Shown here: in pieces, positions 52,101-64,000 of the stretch | Layout of the letters: the number at the start of each line of letters is the position of its first letter | How positions within the stretch are numbered: position 1 is the first letter of the stretch | Source: Climacteris rufus | Taxonomy: Eukaryota; Chordata; Aves; Passeriformes; Climacteridae | Length of the DNA: 64,000 nucleotides | Assembly (NCBI GenBank): GCA_013398175.1 | Contig: VZRZ01002554.1 | Location: 1,157,108-1,221,107, forward strand | Direction: 5' to 3' | Made by a program: the position numbers and the translations under genes | The notes under the pieces: model-generated | The model's database searches: none | The model's input: only the letters and a program-made list of their open reading frames with translations | Told to the model about the DNA's origin: nothing

Positions 52101-53380
52101 AGTGAGGGAGCTTTTGTCTAAGCTCCCCTCCTTTCTCTCATGCTCCCTCTCTCCTCAAGCTCTCTTAGGCAGTTCGTGTTCCATGTGACTAGAAACTGGA
52201 ATGATTAAAAAGGGAGCCTCTGATTATAATAAAACAAAAAAGGCAGAGTTTGTTTTGTTTTCCATGAAAGAAGATCCGGTGGCTGGCCATTCTTTAGAGA
52301 GTTGCAATTTGGACAATTTGTCAGTGTGTTCAGGGCAGAGGAAAGCATGTGACAATGGATTCAGGGACCATGACCATAGCTTGGGACAGTGAGGGGATAC
52401 ACAGTTGACTGATCCCAACAGCCTATGCTGCTTTTCTCCAGAGCCAATAAACAGCCCACCATGATAATTAAGCAAGTACCAGACACATTTTAAACCACCA
52501 TTTTACCAATTCTTTTTCCTTGCTCTTCACTCAGGTAAAGCTTTATGTCAGAGCCCTGTGTAGAGATGCTCACAGTGTTTCACACCACCTTAAGGACCAT
52601 CTCAAAAACCCCCCTTCTGAACTGGGACGTATCCCACACTGGCCAACAGAAGGTCATGATTTAACCCTTTCCCCAGAGTCAGAGTGCCTGTAAGATAAGT
52701 TTCTTCTTCCCCAGTTTAGCAAATAAAAATCAGGTTTCTAGCCTAGGTTGAGCCTAAACTTCCAAGATAAGATACCTAACCTGTGGCACTTATTTCCATG
52801 TCTAGGCATCAGTTTCAAAATGCTGAGAACACCTGGGTCTCAGAGAAGTCATGCAAAAAGAAAGTGAAGATAATAATATTGCTTATCACAAACAAGAGGT
52901 GAATTAAAGTAATACTTTTTAAACATAGGAACAAATACAAGAGACACAATCTGTCTTCCTTTCTGATGATAAGGGAAGGCTCAGACAGAAGAACAGAAGA
53001 ACAGAAGAGTGACAAATTCCATCTTAATGAAAAGAATGTTTTGTTTTCATGGGACAGTGGGATTCATTGCCACAGGAAGACTGGAATGTCAAGAGCTGAA
53101 AATTTAAGCCATTGCCTAGTTGGGAGTTTTTCAAGTAGAGAGGAAGGAAAGCACTGAACAGACTATCCAACAACTTTCTGGTTTGGACTGCATGACCTCC
53201 CTTCTGGTGCCAATCATGACTGGAGACAACCTCATGTTCAAAAGAATCAGGAGTACTGTGCCACACTGGTTTCTGCAGGACACACATACAAATGAGCTGA
53301 CAGACAGAGGGAGAAAAGCTCTGAAAGAGGCTCTCAGATGCCCCTGTTTTACCTACCCCATGCTTACCACTTTTTTATTG
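49160..53380. other. No recognised gene; poly(A) and short tandem repeats
   Basis: A 22-A tract lies at 49597-49618, preceded at 49532-49545 by a palindromic ATATGTATACATAT in a TA/GATA-rich patch. An 8-bp unit, acagaaga, is repeated three times without mismatch at 52985-53008. No coding or transposon signal was recognised. Confidence 0.5.
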
Positions 53381-53387
53381 TCACCAG

Positions 53388-53423
53388 ACCCTAAACCTGA
53401 GATCCTGTTCCCAGAGTATGAAG
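53388..53423 (+). CDS. Unrecognised candidate 36-bp micro-exon
   Basis: A long pyrimidine-rich tract ending in tcaccag precedes 36 bp that end in the near-perfect donor GAAG|GTGAGTA. In phase 1 at both ends the frame reads PKPEILFPEYE between the two split codons. The flanking splice sites are among the strongest in the window. I do not recognise the peptide, and no neighbouring phase-1 exon was found with confidence. Confidence 0.25.
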
Positions 53424-53859
53424 GTGAGTAAAAAATGGCAGTATCTCCTACAAGAAAACATGGGGGTGGGAGACAAACCTGGCATCAATAGAAAACTTGG
53501 CATGGATTTTCAAGGAGCTCCAGAATTGGCAGACATGCTGTCATTGAAAGTAAGAAGAGGAGGGCAGAGCAAAAATATATAGGTTTTATGGGGGATTTGG
53601 AAGATTAGAAGAACAAATAAGTAACACAATGGCTGGATATTGACTCAGAGAATACTTGAACTACATTTGACTGGCAAACAGTCCCAGTCTCTATTTGCCA
53701 ACTGCTTGGAATTGTTTGAGCAATGACCTTGAAAAGCATACAGCAGATTCAGACTGGGAAGGCAGAAGGCCGCACCGCACTGGTCTGATCCAATCCTCTG
53801 CAGAACAGTGTCCCTCCAAAGTCACCCAGCCTCAACTCTGATAACTTTTTAAGCCAGCA

Positions 53860-53878
53860 AAAGTGGCTCAGCCACTTT
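53860..53878. other. 19-nt perfect hairpin
   Basis: AAAGTGGCT (53860-53868) and AGCCACTTT (53870-53878) pair exactly around a single base. It lies at the start of a block rich in TTAAG words. There is no terminator context, as this is eukaryotic DNA. Confidence 0.9.
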
Positions 53879-54024
53879 AAGATATTAAGCTGGTATAAAG
53901 AATTAAGCTCTTCTAAACCTTGAAAGCAGTTTAGCAGATCATGCTGCTTTTAAGACCCTAAATTCTTAAACCACCTTAACTCTGACGGAGGAGCCGAGAG
54001 CTTAGTACAACAGAGCTGTGCCAA

Positions 54025-54046
54025 CTTAAGAGTTTAAACTCTTAAG
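54025..54046. other. 22-bp perfect palindrome
   Basis: CTTAAG, AGTTTAAACT and CTTAAG abut to make a fully self-complementary 22-mer with no spacer. It ends exactly there, since the next bases do not pair. It is the longest perfect palindrome I noticed outside the TA microsatellite. Confidence 0.95.
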
Positions 54047-54059
54047 ACACTTTTCACAT

Positions 54060-56300
54060 TATAAGCCAAATTCAGGATCAAGCATAGGGCCCACATTCTT
54101 GGTTGGTGTCAGTTCAGATGTTCAGCATCCAACAGCTTCACCCCACACCAGGTTGAGAGACTCAGGGCTGACTGTCTGTTTTAACTCAACACCTGCTTTG
54201 CCAAATGACTTGACTTATCTTCCAAGAGCTTTTGTTCATATCAGTCAGTCTTAATCTACCAAGTCTATCTTTCTCTGCAGAGGGATTTTTTTGTACAAGA
54301 GTACATTGGGTAAGGTTTTTTAAGTTCAACTTATGTTGAAATTTTGTGATGATAAATACTAATATAAGAACATATCCAGACCAGCTGAAAAATCCTAGGG
54401 AAGGGACCTGACCCCAGTGCATTTTAAGAAAAGGTTTCTGGTGTGCCTTTATGACTTGAGCAGCGCATACACAATTAGGTTTAAAGAATGGGGTATTGCA
54501 GAAATTCTGATTCCTCAACAAACACCAATCCATCAAATTCACCTTTCAGCAGAAAGTTTTATGATTGATCACAAATTAGTTTCTTCCTGGATGTACAGGG
54601 CCCATATTTACAGCCTCAAAGCTGATCTTTCTTGGGCAGGTGTGGAGACAGGCAAAAGAAGATAGAATCCAATTTTTCCCATAGAACTGGGCTCACCCTG
54701 GATAAGAGAAACCTCCTGTGGGTCAGGGGAATTAGACAACTCCTAGAACTCCTAGTAGCTAACTGTGGTAAAGAAAAAACTGTAATTTACCAAACAGTTA
54801 ATATATAGTGCACAAAAAGGCTTGTATTGCATTTTGAAGGTCTTTGTGTTGTCTAGAGTGAATGATTTAAGGAATAGAGAGAGGGACTCTCTGAAAGGGT
54901 GGTTCAGAGCAGAAGTGTACTCAGACTACATTTAAATTGGAGCATGCAAAATCATGCCCAGACAAATCTGGACTATGTGGTTTGGAGAGAGATTTGTGTG
55001 TGCATCAGTCCTCACTGCAACTCCAGTGCCACCACTTCCACAGGAAGGAAACCAGGCATATGGGTCAGGAGGTAGCAACAGTGTTTTCAGTTTGGACCAT
55101 CAAGGAACAAGGACCCCTGTGTGTTTTCCTCACACAGAGTGCCCAAAGCATCTCACACAGACACACCGTGATTGGTGTCAAGAGCACCCTCTGTTAAAGA
55201 GTCTTTCAGCTGAAGAACAAGTGGAGGCTGATCTTCTACAGGCTGGTACTGAGTCCATCAGATGACACAGGTTGTGGTCATGTACAGAGTGGCTCAGCCC
55301 TAGACCATATTTTCAGCTTGTTCCCCCTGGACTGGGGTCAGTGGTGTAGAGCTGATGATGTGTCCATCCATTTCTTTGACTCACATACTTTAAAAAGAAA
55401 GTTAAGGCAAGCAGTGTTTCAAAGCAGCTTTGTTTTCTTGAGGTAACAGGTTTGCTCTGTACAAACAGTATCTCTTATCTAATAGCCCTAGAAAGGCATG
55501 TAGCGTCAAGCTGATACTGTCTTCATGCTTGGCTTACTTTTGCATTTCAGCCCTGAGATATGCAGGCAACCTGCCATCAGCTGTAAAACCACAAACCCCG
55601 ATCTGTGATGGGGACTGATAAGAGAAAATATATGAAAACAGACTCCTTAGAGCTTGACTGCTTTCCAACAGGCTCTGGACTGAGATCTGGCATTTGAAAG
55701 TGATTGTTCATGCATAAGAAGTAGCATTTTTTTTATGTTTCCTTTTCAAGGCTGCAGAAAGGCTAGAAGAAAAGAAAAGTTAGTTGGGGGAAAATCAACA
55801 TGATGTTATTAAGGTCCCATCATGATATTAGCAAGTGCTACATCCAGTAGAACAATGGCTTTGACCTTCGAAGCCCCTGTGCTCCCAGGACCACTTCAAA
55901 ATGAGAGGAAACATCATGTCAACAGGTTGACATGATTCACAGGGACAGAAAGCAGAACAGAAAACCATCAGCTTGCACTCTAACGGACTGTTTATCAGTC
56001 CATCTTTCCCTTGCTTGCTCAATCTAAGCAGCCACTTGCTGACCCTAAACTTTGGACTCTACCAGTTTTCTCAGATCCCCCGATTTCAAATAATAATTTG
56101 CTTGTTGAATACAGTAATTAGGTAGCACCCCTACTTGATTGCTTGAGATGCTGTTTGTGTTGTAACATTTCAATATCAAGAGAATTCACCTGGAGTACCT
56201 GTAGTTCCCGTGGTGGATGTGTGATGGTGTGTGTGCTCCCAGGCCCAGGGCACAACCACACCTGCCCACTTCCTTTGTGTTGGTTCTTAATCTCTGCTCT
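54060..56300. other. No recognised gene
   Basis: Ordinary sequence. A 29-bp segment ending near 54310 has a strong acceptor (ttctctgcag) and a GTAAGG donor, but is too short to evaluate. Confidence 0.5.
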
Positions 56301-56309
56301 TTCTCACAG

Positions 56310-56342
56310 GATTTCGGATTTCTGCCTAAAGACAGAACCGAG
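56310..56342 (+). CDS. Unrecognised candidate 33-bp micro-exon
   Basis: A strong acceptor (ctctgctctttctcacag, with a branch-like cttaatc upstream) precedes 33 bp ending in CCGAG|GTAATG. Phase 0 gives the 11 residues DFGFLPKDRTE and keeps frame. The donor is weaker than for the 53.4-kb candidate. The family is unknown; alternatively it is a chance pair. Confidence 0.2.
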
Positions 56343-56349
56343 GTAATGG

Positions 56350-59300
56350 AGGAAGAACTCCTCTGGGTCTGTCTGAGTCTGAAAGTAGAAACAGCAGGTA
56401 CTGCTGCCACTGATGTGTGAAATCTGCTGCCCAGAAGGAAGTCTTTATAGCTGTTATTTAGCTTGCCTCCTTTTCAAAAGACCAGATCCCTCTGCAACTT
56501 GAGCTAAGAGAGTATTTCAACCACCTGTTTGCAGAAAAGAGCCTGAGAAACACTCCCAAGCTGTTGTGCTGCTACCTCCAAGCAAAACCACCCCCACACT
56601 CCCCTCTGCCTAATAAACATTTTAAGTCCTTGCATTTCTTTCTGGGAGCAAGGCCCAGGTATGGGTGAGGAGTAGATCTTCCACCTCATTGAACTTATGG
56701 CATTGACCTATCCCCATACTTCGCTTTTCCAAAGTCCTTGGGAGAAGCACCCAGCTGCAAAGCAATTTAAATGGATGCGGAGCCAACAAGTACACTAAAT
56801 GGCTTATCTGATTCTCTGGGGAGTCCATCTGGAGCCAAGAGCCTTTCCCCATCTGCGTAACAGCAATTACACCACCTTCTCACCCTCATCCTCCATAAAC
56901 TCTCCTAATCCTCTGTCTTTCTATCCAGACAAGGCCAGTGATTCTCTCTGGAGCAAAATGAGCTTGCCAAGGGAGAACTTTACCATATCAGGAACACACC
57001 AGCCCCCATATTTGGCTAAAGGGCCGCCATCCAAACAAAACCTCCAAGCAGAGCTCTTTCTCCCTCTCAGCAGGCAATGGGATAAATGAGTTTTGCTCTG
57101 AGAATGCTCTGGATGCACAAAAATATTCCGAAAATTTTGACAATCCTGTGACAGCTGCACCTACCTGGCACCATTCTAGAATATCTTTTCTACATTCCTG
57201 AATTCTTTAGTGCATACCTTGGGTCCAGTGCAGAGGACTGACACCTACTTCCCATCATGTATTGCTTATAGGTGTTAAGGACATGTTCTTGACCTCCACT
57301 GCACTGAGGAGAAGCAGTTATTGGCATCCTGGCCCATGCGGCTGTATTTGGTGGTTCTCTGTTTAGCATCTCCACTTGCAACAACTCTGAAGAAAGTAAA
57401 ATGCAAGCAAGTGGACCCAGAGCTGAGGTGAGGAAACCACAGTTGAGGATAGCACCAATATAAAGAGCCTGAAAGGGCTTTTTTGTGGAATGGCAGAAGC
57501 TCTCCAGTGCCAGCTACAGCCACTCTCTAGTAGGCCACAGGCAATGAAGAAACCTAAGGAAGGGTCACAAGCAGAGAAGCATGTACTGACACCGTCCTAG
57601 AACACTACCTCAGGCCCCTGATATTTCAAGTATGTGGATTTCCTGAGCCACCTTTGTTGTCTTCCTACTGAACAGCTCTTGATGGAGTCCAAGACTAGTT
57701 GAAGAAATTACTAAAGAAAAATCTTTAGCGACTTTGTTTTATAGTTTCCTTTTGATTCATATCATGCCCCTCTAATTTTTCTACCTTTTGAGTAACTCCT
57801 CTTTTATTTGTGGTCTTTGATCGAAATAAGTTGCAGAAGCTCTTTTTAATTAGTTTATATAGAATGATAATCTTTATTTGAATGTGGAAGTTGCAAATAA
57901 AGACAAGATCTGCACTGATTTCCTCCTTAAAAGCCCATGGTTGCCCAAATATACCTAATCACTTACCTTCATCTAGCCCATATTTTTCTTATTATAATGA
58001 TCTTCTGTCTTTGACTGCATAAAACTTTATTTTTGTATCCTGGGGTAGCTAAATGAATTTGAAATGAATATGGATTTCCTGCTGATCTCATTTAGTTTTG
58101 GTCTTCACCCTGGAATTGAAAACATCAATGCCAGGGTGTGTAAGAGGTACACTTCTGGAAAGGCAATTATCCTATAAATGCTCAGCTGTAACTTATATAA
58201 TAATTATTTCTTCAACTGAAGTGCCTTTTGAAGTACTTTCCAAAAACTTACAATAGTCCTAACCCATAAGCATTTTGGTGAGGCAGGGAGACCAAATTCT
58301 GCACTCCATCTGAAACCATTCTGCAAAAACTGTGTCTGAAGTGAGCTGGCATTGGGTATAGTTGGATCTCTCACATAAGGTGTTTGGAAATCTGTCCACA
58401 AAGACGTATGCCCTGCAATGTTTACTTTTCAAGTATTACTTGGAAATGATATGATGGATGACTGATACTTTTTTTTTTCATCCCCTCTTGGCTGAGGGTT
58501 TCCCTGGAACTTGAGACATGTCTCTGTTGAAAAAATCACTCAACGTTTATTTAGAACAAAAGAAAGCAGAAGGTTATTCAGTGTGTCATGTAGTTTCACC
58601 TGAACCCCAGTAGTTTCAGGATATAAGAGACAAACCAAGCACCTTGTTCAAGTTAAAAGCGAACTGCTTGTAAAACCTACACTATTTCTTGTGATGCCAG
58701 TCATCTCCATGAGTTAGTTGAATAACTTCTCTCTAATACAGCTGTTAACTGAGGGGAGAAAGGTATGGGCTAAAAATCACCATACTGGGAGAATGGTAAT
58801 ATTTGGTGATTCAAGTAATCTTGGGAGCCTCCCTTCATGTTCCTGGACCCCTTCCTCTCTTTCCTTGTCTGAAGCTTCTTTAAGTCAGGGAATTGTTGTG
58901 CCTTGTCCTTACAAAGCACAAGGTAGGGGGAGCCCTCAGCTGGGATGGATCTGGGATCCACTGTAGGCACTGACATAATTTACAAATGGTATTAGGCTGC
59001 AGCCTTTGGGTGAGTGACATGGGTAAAGAGCAGACATTGGGGGAGGCTGGGCTGCAGCATGAAGCTGAACAGCTGGAGCATAGTAGAGTCTGGTGTTTTG
59101 AGAAAAGGCCTTTTAAAAGACAGCATGTGCTCAGGATTCAGAAAATAGTCACTGAGGGGCAAATTCACCCTTGGCAAAACCCCAGCCTGGGGTCATATTG
59201 GAGGTAAGCGTGCTTCTCTACTATCAGAGAGATTTGCAAGCAGAAAGAATTTTAACAAGGTCTTCAGACACGACTAAAGACCCTGTTTGTTTTAGATCAA

Positions 59301-59620
59301 GCTCACTCCACCCCAGAGCCCCGAGTATATCTCTTGTTCATAAAATATCACAAGCTCAGATATGTGTTTGTTTCCAGGGGAGACTCCTCCCCCACACTGA
59401 GCCTGGTTCACCTGTTAAAAGCTCATAAGAAATTGTATCCACGGCATTCCTGTCCCTGTAACACTGGTGTGTAGCAAAAGCCAGCAAGTTGGTTCTCCTC
59501 AGCTGTCTTTCAATCCTCCCTTTATCTGAAGCACAATGATTCTGTTCCAGGGCCGGAAGTTATGCATCTTAAAACACAGAGAAACGCCTTCAGAGGTCTT
59601 TGAGAATCAAAATATTAACA
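56350..59620. other. No recognised gene; AT-rich block at 57.7-58.2 kb
   Basis: At 56929 another good acceptor opens a 53-codon frame ending in TGA at 57087, with no recognised homology. The block 57.69-58.20 kb is AT-rich, transposon-free and contains TTTTTAATTAG and similar words, resembling non-coding conserved sequence. Confidence 0.4.
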
Positions 59621-59628
59621 ACCATTCT

Positions 59629-59647
59629 GATGATGATGATGATGACA

Positions 59648-59686
<39 letters not shown>
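59629..59686. repeat. GAT/AAT trinucleotide microsatellite
   Basis: Six GAT-type triplets (59629-59646) pass, after a short interruption, into about 13 AAT units ending at 59686. One frame would read Asp then Asn repeats, but there is no gene context. Length is likely polymorphic. Confidence 0.95.
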
Positions 59687-59699
59687 GCCTTTTGAGTCT

Positions 59700-62600
59700 G
59701 TTGCTGTACCCCCTGCAGTTCCTTCTGTTAGAGGAAATCTTATTTCATGGGCTCAAATGAGGAGTCACAACCAATTCAATTATTCAAGAGTAATATCCTT
59801 CGTAAAGAAGAGCCCCTGCCGCTGTTCCTTTGGAGGGTTCCCCTTTCCTGCTCTAAGCAGCTGTGTTGGTATTTAGACATAAGATACCAGCTCAGACCCT
59901 ACTTCCAGCACAACCTCGACTTATATCCTGCAGGCTTTATAAGTCCCCAGATGGTCCATAATGCTTGTGTAGCAGTTAGCCAGCCAAACAGTGCTTGCTG
60001 CTTATCTGGTGTATAACTCTCTGGAATGCGTGTGTGGGGAGAATGAGAAAAAATGCCAGATCATCTTCCCACAGAACATTTCCTTTCTTGTCCTCAGCCT
60101 CCCTTCTCTAAGCCCAGACAGAAACAAAACACCAGCTAGGGAATCGGCCACATTTGCGTTGAAATGGACTTGATCTTTGCGTCTTTTCAGAAGCAGCCTG
60201 GCCCTTTGTGGCTGTGAACCTTTGATGCCAAGGCATTTATGCTGATCTCCGAGCGCGTGACAACCCGTTTAGCTCCAACTTAAATGACAGCACCAGATGG
60301 AAGTTAGTAACAAAGCATGGCCAAAACTAGCAATTTTCAAAATAATGGAAATTCAGAGGATTCCTGCTGGCAACAAAAGGAGGACAAGGGAGACAGAAGT
60401 TATGGGGACGGGGTCCACCACACTGTTAACTTTCAGAAACCTTTGTGAGGGTCTTTTGCTGGATTACACTTCAGTCTCAGCTCTAGCTTGGCTCTTCCTT
60501 CACCATATGAAAAGCCACACTCTTAGCCCCAATCATCTCTGGTTCAGTTCTTGAGATTGGTCAGCAGACATGACTATGATGAAGAAAATGTTTTGGGCAA
60601 TGAATAAACCAGGGATACCAACAGGGAGTGTGAAAATTTCTGAAGGTTTCTCCAGGGTCAGTTTACTCTGCTCCCCCAGGAGAGACCTGGGTTTGCCTGC
60701 TTGTGTGTTCTCTTCTTGACTTAACACCAGCATTGGCAACATTTGGATGATCCCCATTCTAACACTATGGGCAAATGAGACATTAATTTCTTTTGCCAGT
60801 GTTGATCTGTTCTGATATTCAGCTACCCTGGAGCAGAGTAGGGAGGCCAGGGGAACACACGGAGACACAGATGGAGGTTTTCATTTCAGATTCACAGCTT
60901 CAGAGATTCCACACTTTAATGCAGAAAGGGAAACTTCTGTTTAGTGTGAAAAACAAATTAGTAAATGTTGCTGTTGTTGCTCAGTTTTTTGTTTTCATGA
61001 ATAGCTGCTGAATTCAGAAAGTGTTGGTCTTAAATGTCAGTTAGTTGTGGCTGGCCAAGTGATGAGATCGCACTGGTGGTGGACACCTCAGGAGAAAGAG
61101 GAGGTTGTCACAGACAATAGTCAAATTCTTTATGTTTTGTTACATCCTAAAAAATCCAGGGTTTACACCTTTGCTCAGAGTTGCAGAAACATTGTAACAT
61201 AGGAACTCTGGACTCTAAGGAGTATGACACAGAAGACAACAGTGACAAAAGAGCAGTTTCATATACTCTTGGTGTGATGGTGACAATATATGCTGTGACA
61301 CTCCAGTAGGTATTCATCCCCAGCCTCATTACCAGGAATTGGATAAACAAATGGAAATGTATCCAGCCCTATATTTTTTAATGGGAGTTCCTATATTTCT
61401 TTTTTAGTTTATCTTCTGTGATTAAGACCTTACACAAAAGGACTGTGGATAAGGGTAAGGTGGAACAGAATATGAATCACAGAAAGTCTGTTGAAATATT
61501 TTGGTATCTTTTTCTAGTATTTTCAGAGGACTTTAGGACAACACTGACCTGATGCAGAATGCAGAAACACACAGTTGTAGGTCAGCAAAAATATTTAGTC
61601 ACCTAGTTCCCATTTCACTCAGTGCCTGAGTCTCCCTGGAGTTTGCTACCCAGAGCCCAAAGGATGGTATATAGGCCACAAAACTCTCTCTGTTCCTAGT
61701 TGTTCCCTGAACAACTTGTTTCCATCTCTTATTGTAACTTTTTCTTAGTGTCTACTGAGCATGTGTATATGGTCCCTTTTCTTCCACACAACGTGACCCA
61801 TACCTAAAACATCAGACAACTGAGCTGGCCAGTGAATATTCTCTCCCAGCAACACAGCACTCACCTGACAATACAAGGCTTGTGCTACTATGCAGGAGTC
61901 CTCTTGCCATGTTCTGCTGATGTGTTTTGGGTGTGGCATATTGCTTCTCCTTTTCTCCTGACCTGATTCCACAGGATCTAAGCCTCTACTGGAAAAACAG
62001 AGGAGGTTGGAACAAAAAAGAACGTGACATTAAAATTCAGATGCCAAGTTCAGTAGCATGAATAAAAATTATCTTAACCTCTGAGGTCAGAAGGTCACCA
62101 GCTGGAAGCAGAAAATTGCCACCGGTAAATTGCTGTGGGTTGGAGTGATGAATGCTAGTTAGTACCAGTGAATTTCAGAAGAATCTCAGCTGTAGGGACA
62201 CAGGGCATCTTGGAACAAGGCTGAACAATTCCCAACTGTGTTTTCTTTCTTCTTTAGCCTGTCTTGTGCTCTTTCTGCTTCCACAGATTTCTCAGTTGAG
62301 GCAGCAAAAGATTAAACCTTTGTGGGAAAGTCTTATGGCATGTAAGAGGGGTGAAAGCAGTGAGATTCCATAGGGATTGAGTGATATTTAAGAAAATTGC
62401 TCTCAGATGCTATGGATGTCAAGAGAGAGGGAAAGCGCTTCAGTGCTCGCGATTTGCAAAGCTGATTATAGCACAGAGGTGCATCCATTGCCCTAGTAGG
62501 CTAAAATCACTGCCACTGACACCAAACCACAGCCCAGTCCAGCAGCAAGTACCCTGTACTGTGTACATTCTGCTTGCTTGAGCCCAAGTTAAGAAAATGC

Positions 62601-63500
62601 TGAGATGATCTTTCTCTGCCAGTCCATTTTTCTCTTGCAGGGTCAACATGGGCACATTTTGTATGGGCTCCCCATTGTCTTACCATCATTCATCCTTCTA
62701 TTTCCATGAATGTCAGCTTAGAGCTTTGTGGGATGTAGTCACTGCTTAGCCACTCTACAAAATAATGGGTTCTTGCTCTGTTCATAAGACAAAAAGCAGT
62801 GAAATAAAACAAATTAATAAATATCTATACGAGTGAATAGATGTGTCCAAATCACTCTCGTTAGTCCAAAATTCTAGGGTGGGGAAGACTTCAGGTTAAA
62901 GAGATTGGACCACAGCACAAAATGCTCCAATAATGATACGATTCTCTACAACACTTTATGGGACACTTGAATATAAGCCCCTACTATTAAATTTGGGTTG
63001 AGGTTTCCATAAGGGAAAGAGGCCAGCATGCATTTCAGATGTCATTTGTGTAGGGGAAGCTGGACAAAAAGCAGAAAGTTGGCAGCAAAAAGTACCAGGC
63101 TTCTTTCTCCTTCCATCCAACCCTCTCCAACCTCTTTGGCTAATCCCCAAACCATGGCAGGAGCTGAACACTGCTTTTCATTGAGTGACATACCTGGCTC
63201 TAGAGGAACACGCCCTTGTGGAATTGGCACCCAGGCAACATTTCCATTCCTTCTGCACAACACTTTTCTTTAATGCCTTCCAAACTAAAACAAAACCAGG
63301 AGGATTTGCTACCATGTTCTGCTCATTATATTGGTTTTATGAGGGTGTGGAGTTTTCTTACACCATGGAAGGATGGATTTGTCCCTGAAACCTAAAATCC
63401 AGGAAGAAAATATAATAGATGAGGAACTTTTTTCATTTTCTTCACCGGGCTTTTTATGGTTTTGGTTTGTGTCTTGAATATTTACCATTTCATCCGAAAT
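59700..63500. other. No recognised gene
   Basis: I see no recognised gene or transposon. Sequence near 60180-60300 is slightly GC-richer and contains ctccgagcgcgtgac, a small CpG cluster. Confidence 0.5.
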
Positions 63501-63519
63501 CAATCCACAATCATTTCAT

Positions 63520-63948
63520 GTGCTTTTTCAGGAACGTGTTCAGCCTTTAGAGCAAGTAAAGCACTGGGATAATAAGACATCCTGGACTCACTATGTGGAA
63601 AATACAAAGGATCATAGCAAACAAGACTGCCAGAGACCTCCAAAAGTCACTGGAAAAAGTAATTCCAGTGCAGGATGCTTGTACCATGCCATTCCAGACT
63701 TTGGGGCCTGTGATCCCGAAAGTCCCGATGGACATATCTCTCCAAGTGATGGACACCACCACCAAGTTGCTAAAGCTGTTTGCTTCAGTTTTAACCTGTT
63801 ACCTCTCACCCTGTCTGCATTGACGGGCAAAGCACGTTGTTCCCCTTTTTTTTCACGGCTTTTTGTATGCACAGACATCTATCATAGATCCATTCAGTTT
63901 CTCCTCTCTAGACTAAACAACCCTACTTCTTTCAATCTTTCTTTCTAA
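63520..63948 (+). other. Unrecognised 142-codon open frame overlapping the Tc1-like stretch
   Basis: An open plus-strand frame follows an acceptor-like site (tgctttttcag at 63519-63529). It is polar in its first half and Cys/Leu/Phe-rich in its second half, without a motif I know. It overlaps the frame with the Tc1-like words, so both cannot be ancestral coding. Confidence 0.12.
63560..63790 (+). mobile_element. Possible fossil Tc1-type DNA transposon fragment
   Basis: One plus-strand frame reads TARDLQKSLEKV followed by a Val-Gln-Asp-Ala-Cys-Thr-Met stretch and a Pro-Lys-Val-Pro stretch. This order resembles the second helix-turn-helix and linker of Tc1/mariner transposases (a 'T.R.LQ..LE' helix, then an 'STIRR.L' helix, then 'GRV.RK.PLL'). 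The recognition helix is badly eroded, and no DDE catalytic residues or terminal inverted repeats are visible before the window ends. The resemblance may be chance. Confidence 0.2.
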
Positions 63949-64000
63949 GTCAGATCTTCAATCATTCCTTTTACTTTCCAGCTGGTTTACATCTTTCCTG

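Noticed and set aside
59536..59760. Open frame with Asp and Asn repeats
   Set aside because: It is translation of the GAT/AAT microsatellite without gene context.

Overview
The window looks like bird nuclear DNA, most likely a songbird or another neoavian. The base composition is moderately AT-rich. There are two fragments recognisable as the 3' part of avian-type CR1 LINEs (about 21.14 kb and 38.2 kb). There is also a short retroviral LTR of a type I associate with passerine endogenous retroviruses (9.49-9.69 kb). The genus assignment rests on repeat style only and is an inference. No bacterial-style gene organisation exists, and I recognise no protein-coding gene, rRNA, tRNA or CRISPR array.

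Layout. 1-9.5 kb: unannotated intergenic or intronic sequence with one splice-bounded candidate exon on the minus strand (5.73-5.88 kb). 9.49-10.8 kb: an antisense degenerate endogenous retrovirus end, consisting of an envelope-tail remnant, a polypurine tract and a 203-bp 3' LTR with octamer, TATA and AATAAA elements in order. 11.77 kb: a minus-strand exon-like segment with strong splice sites, closed in all three frames. 15.5-16.9 kb and 19-20.2 kb: AT-rich blocks rich in homeodomain-type motifs that could be conserved non-coding DNA. 17.34 kb: a perfect 10-bp stem-loop. 21.14 kb: CR1 sense fragment. 25.3 and 26.5 kb: candidate exons on opposite strands. 29.98-30.27 kb: a nearly perfect 147-bp tandem duplication. 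33.95 kb: a 30-A tract 36 bp after an AATAAA. 38.2 kb: CR1 antisense fragment. 45.2 kb: TA/CATA microsatellite. 47.4-49.15 kb: the most exon-like part of the window, with a 153-bp open phase-0 segment, a compatible second segment, and a small CpG-dense block. 53.4 and 56.3 kb: two possible micro-exons. 53.86-54.05 kb: a TTAAG-rich block with a 19-nt hairpin and a 22-bp perfect palindrome. 59.63 kb: GAT/AAT microsatellite. 63.5 kb: a weak resemblance to Tc1-type transposase, cut by the window end.

How the parts work together: nothing here can be assembled into a pathway or operon. The simplest reading is intergenic or deep intronic avian DNA. If the plus-strand candidate exons at 26.5, 47.5, 53.4 and 56.3 kb are real, they could belong to one large plus-strand gene, but I could not match their peptides to any family. 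Strong-looking splice pairs also occur around segments with no open frame, so the false-positive rate of such calls is high. I did not find a convincing novel biological system.
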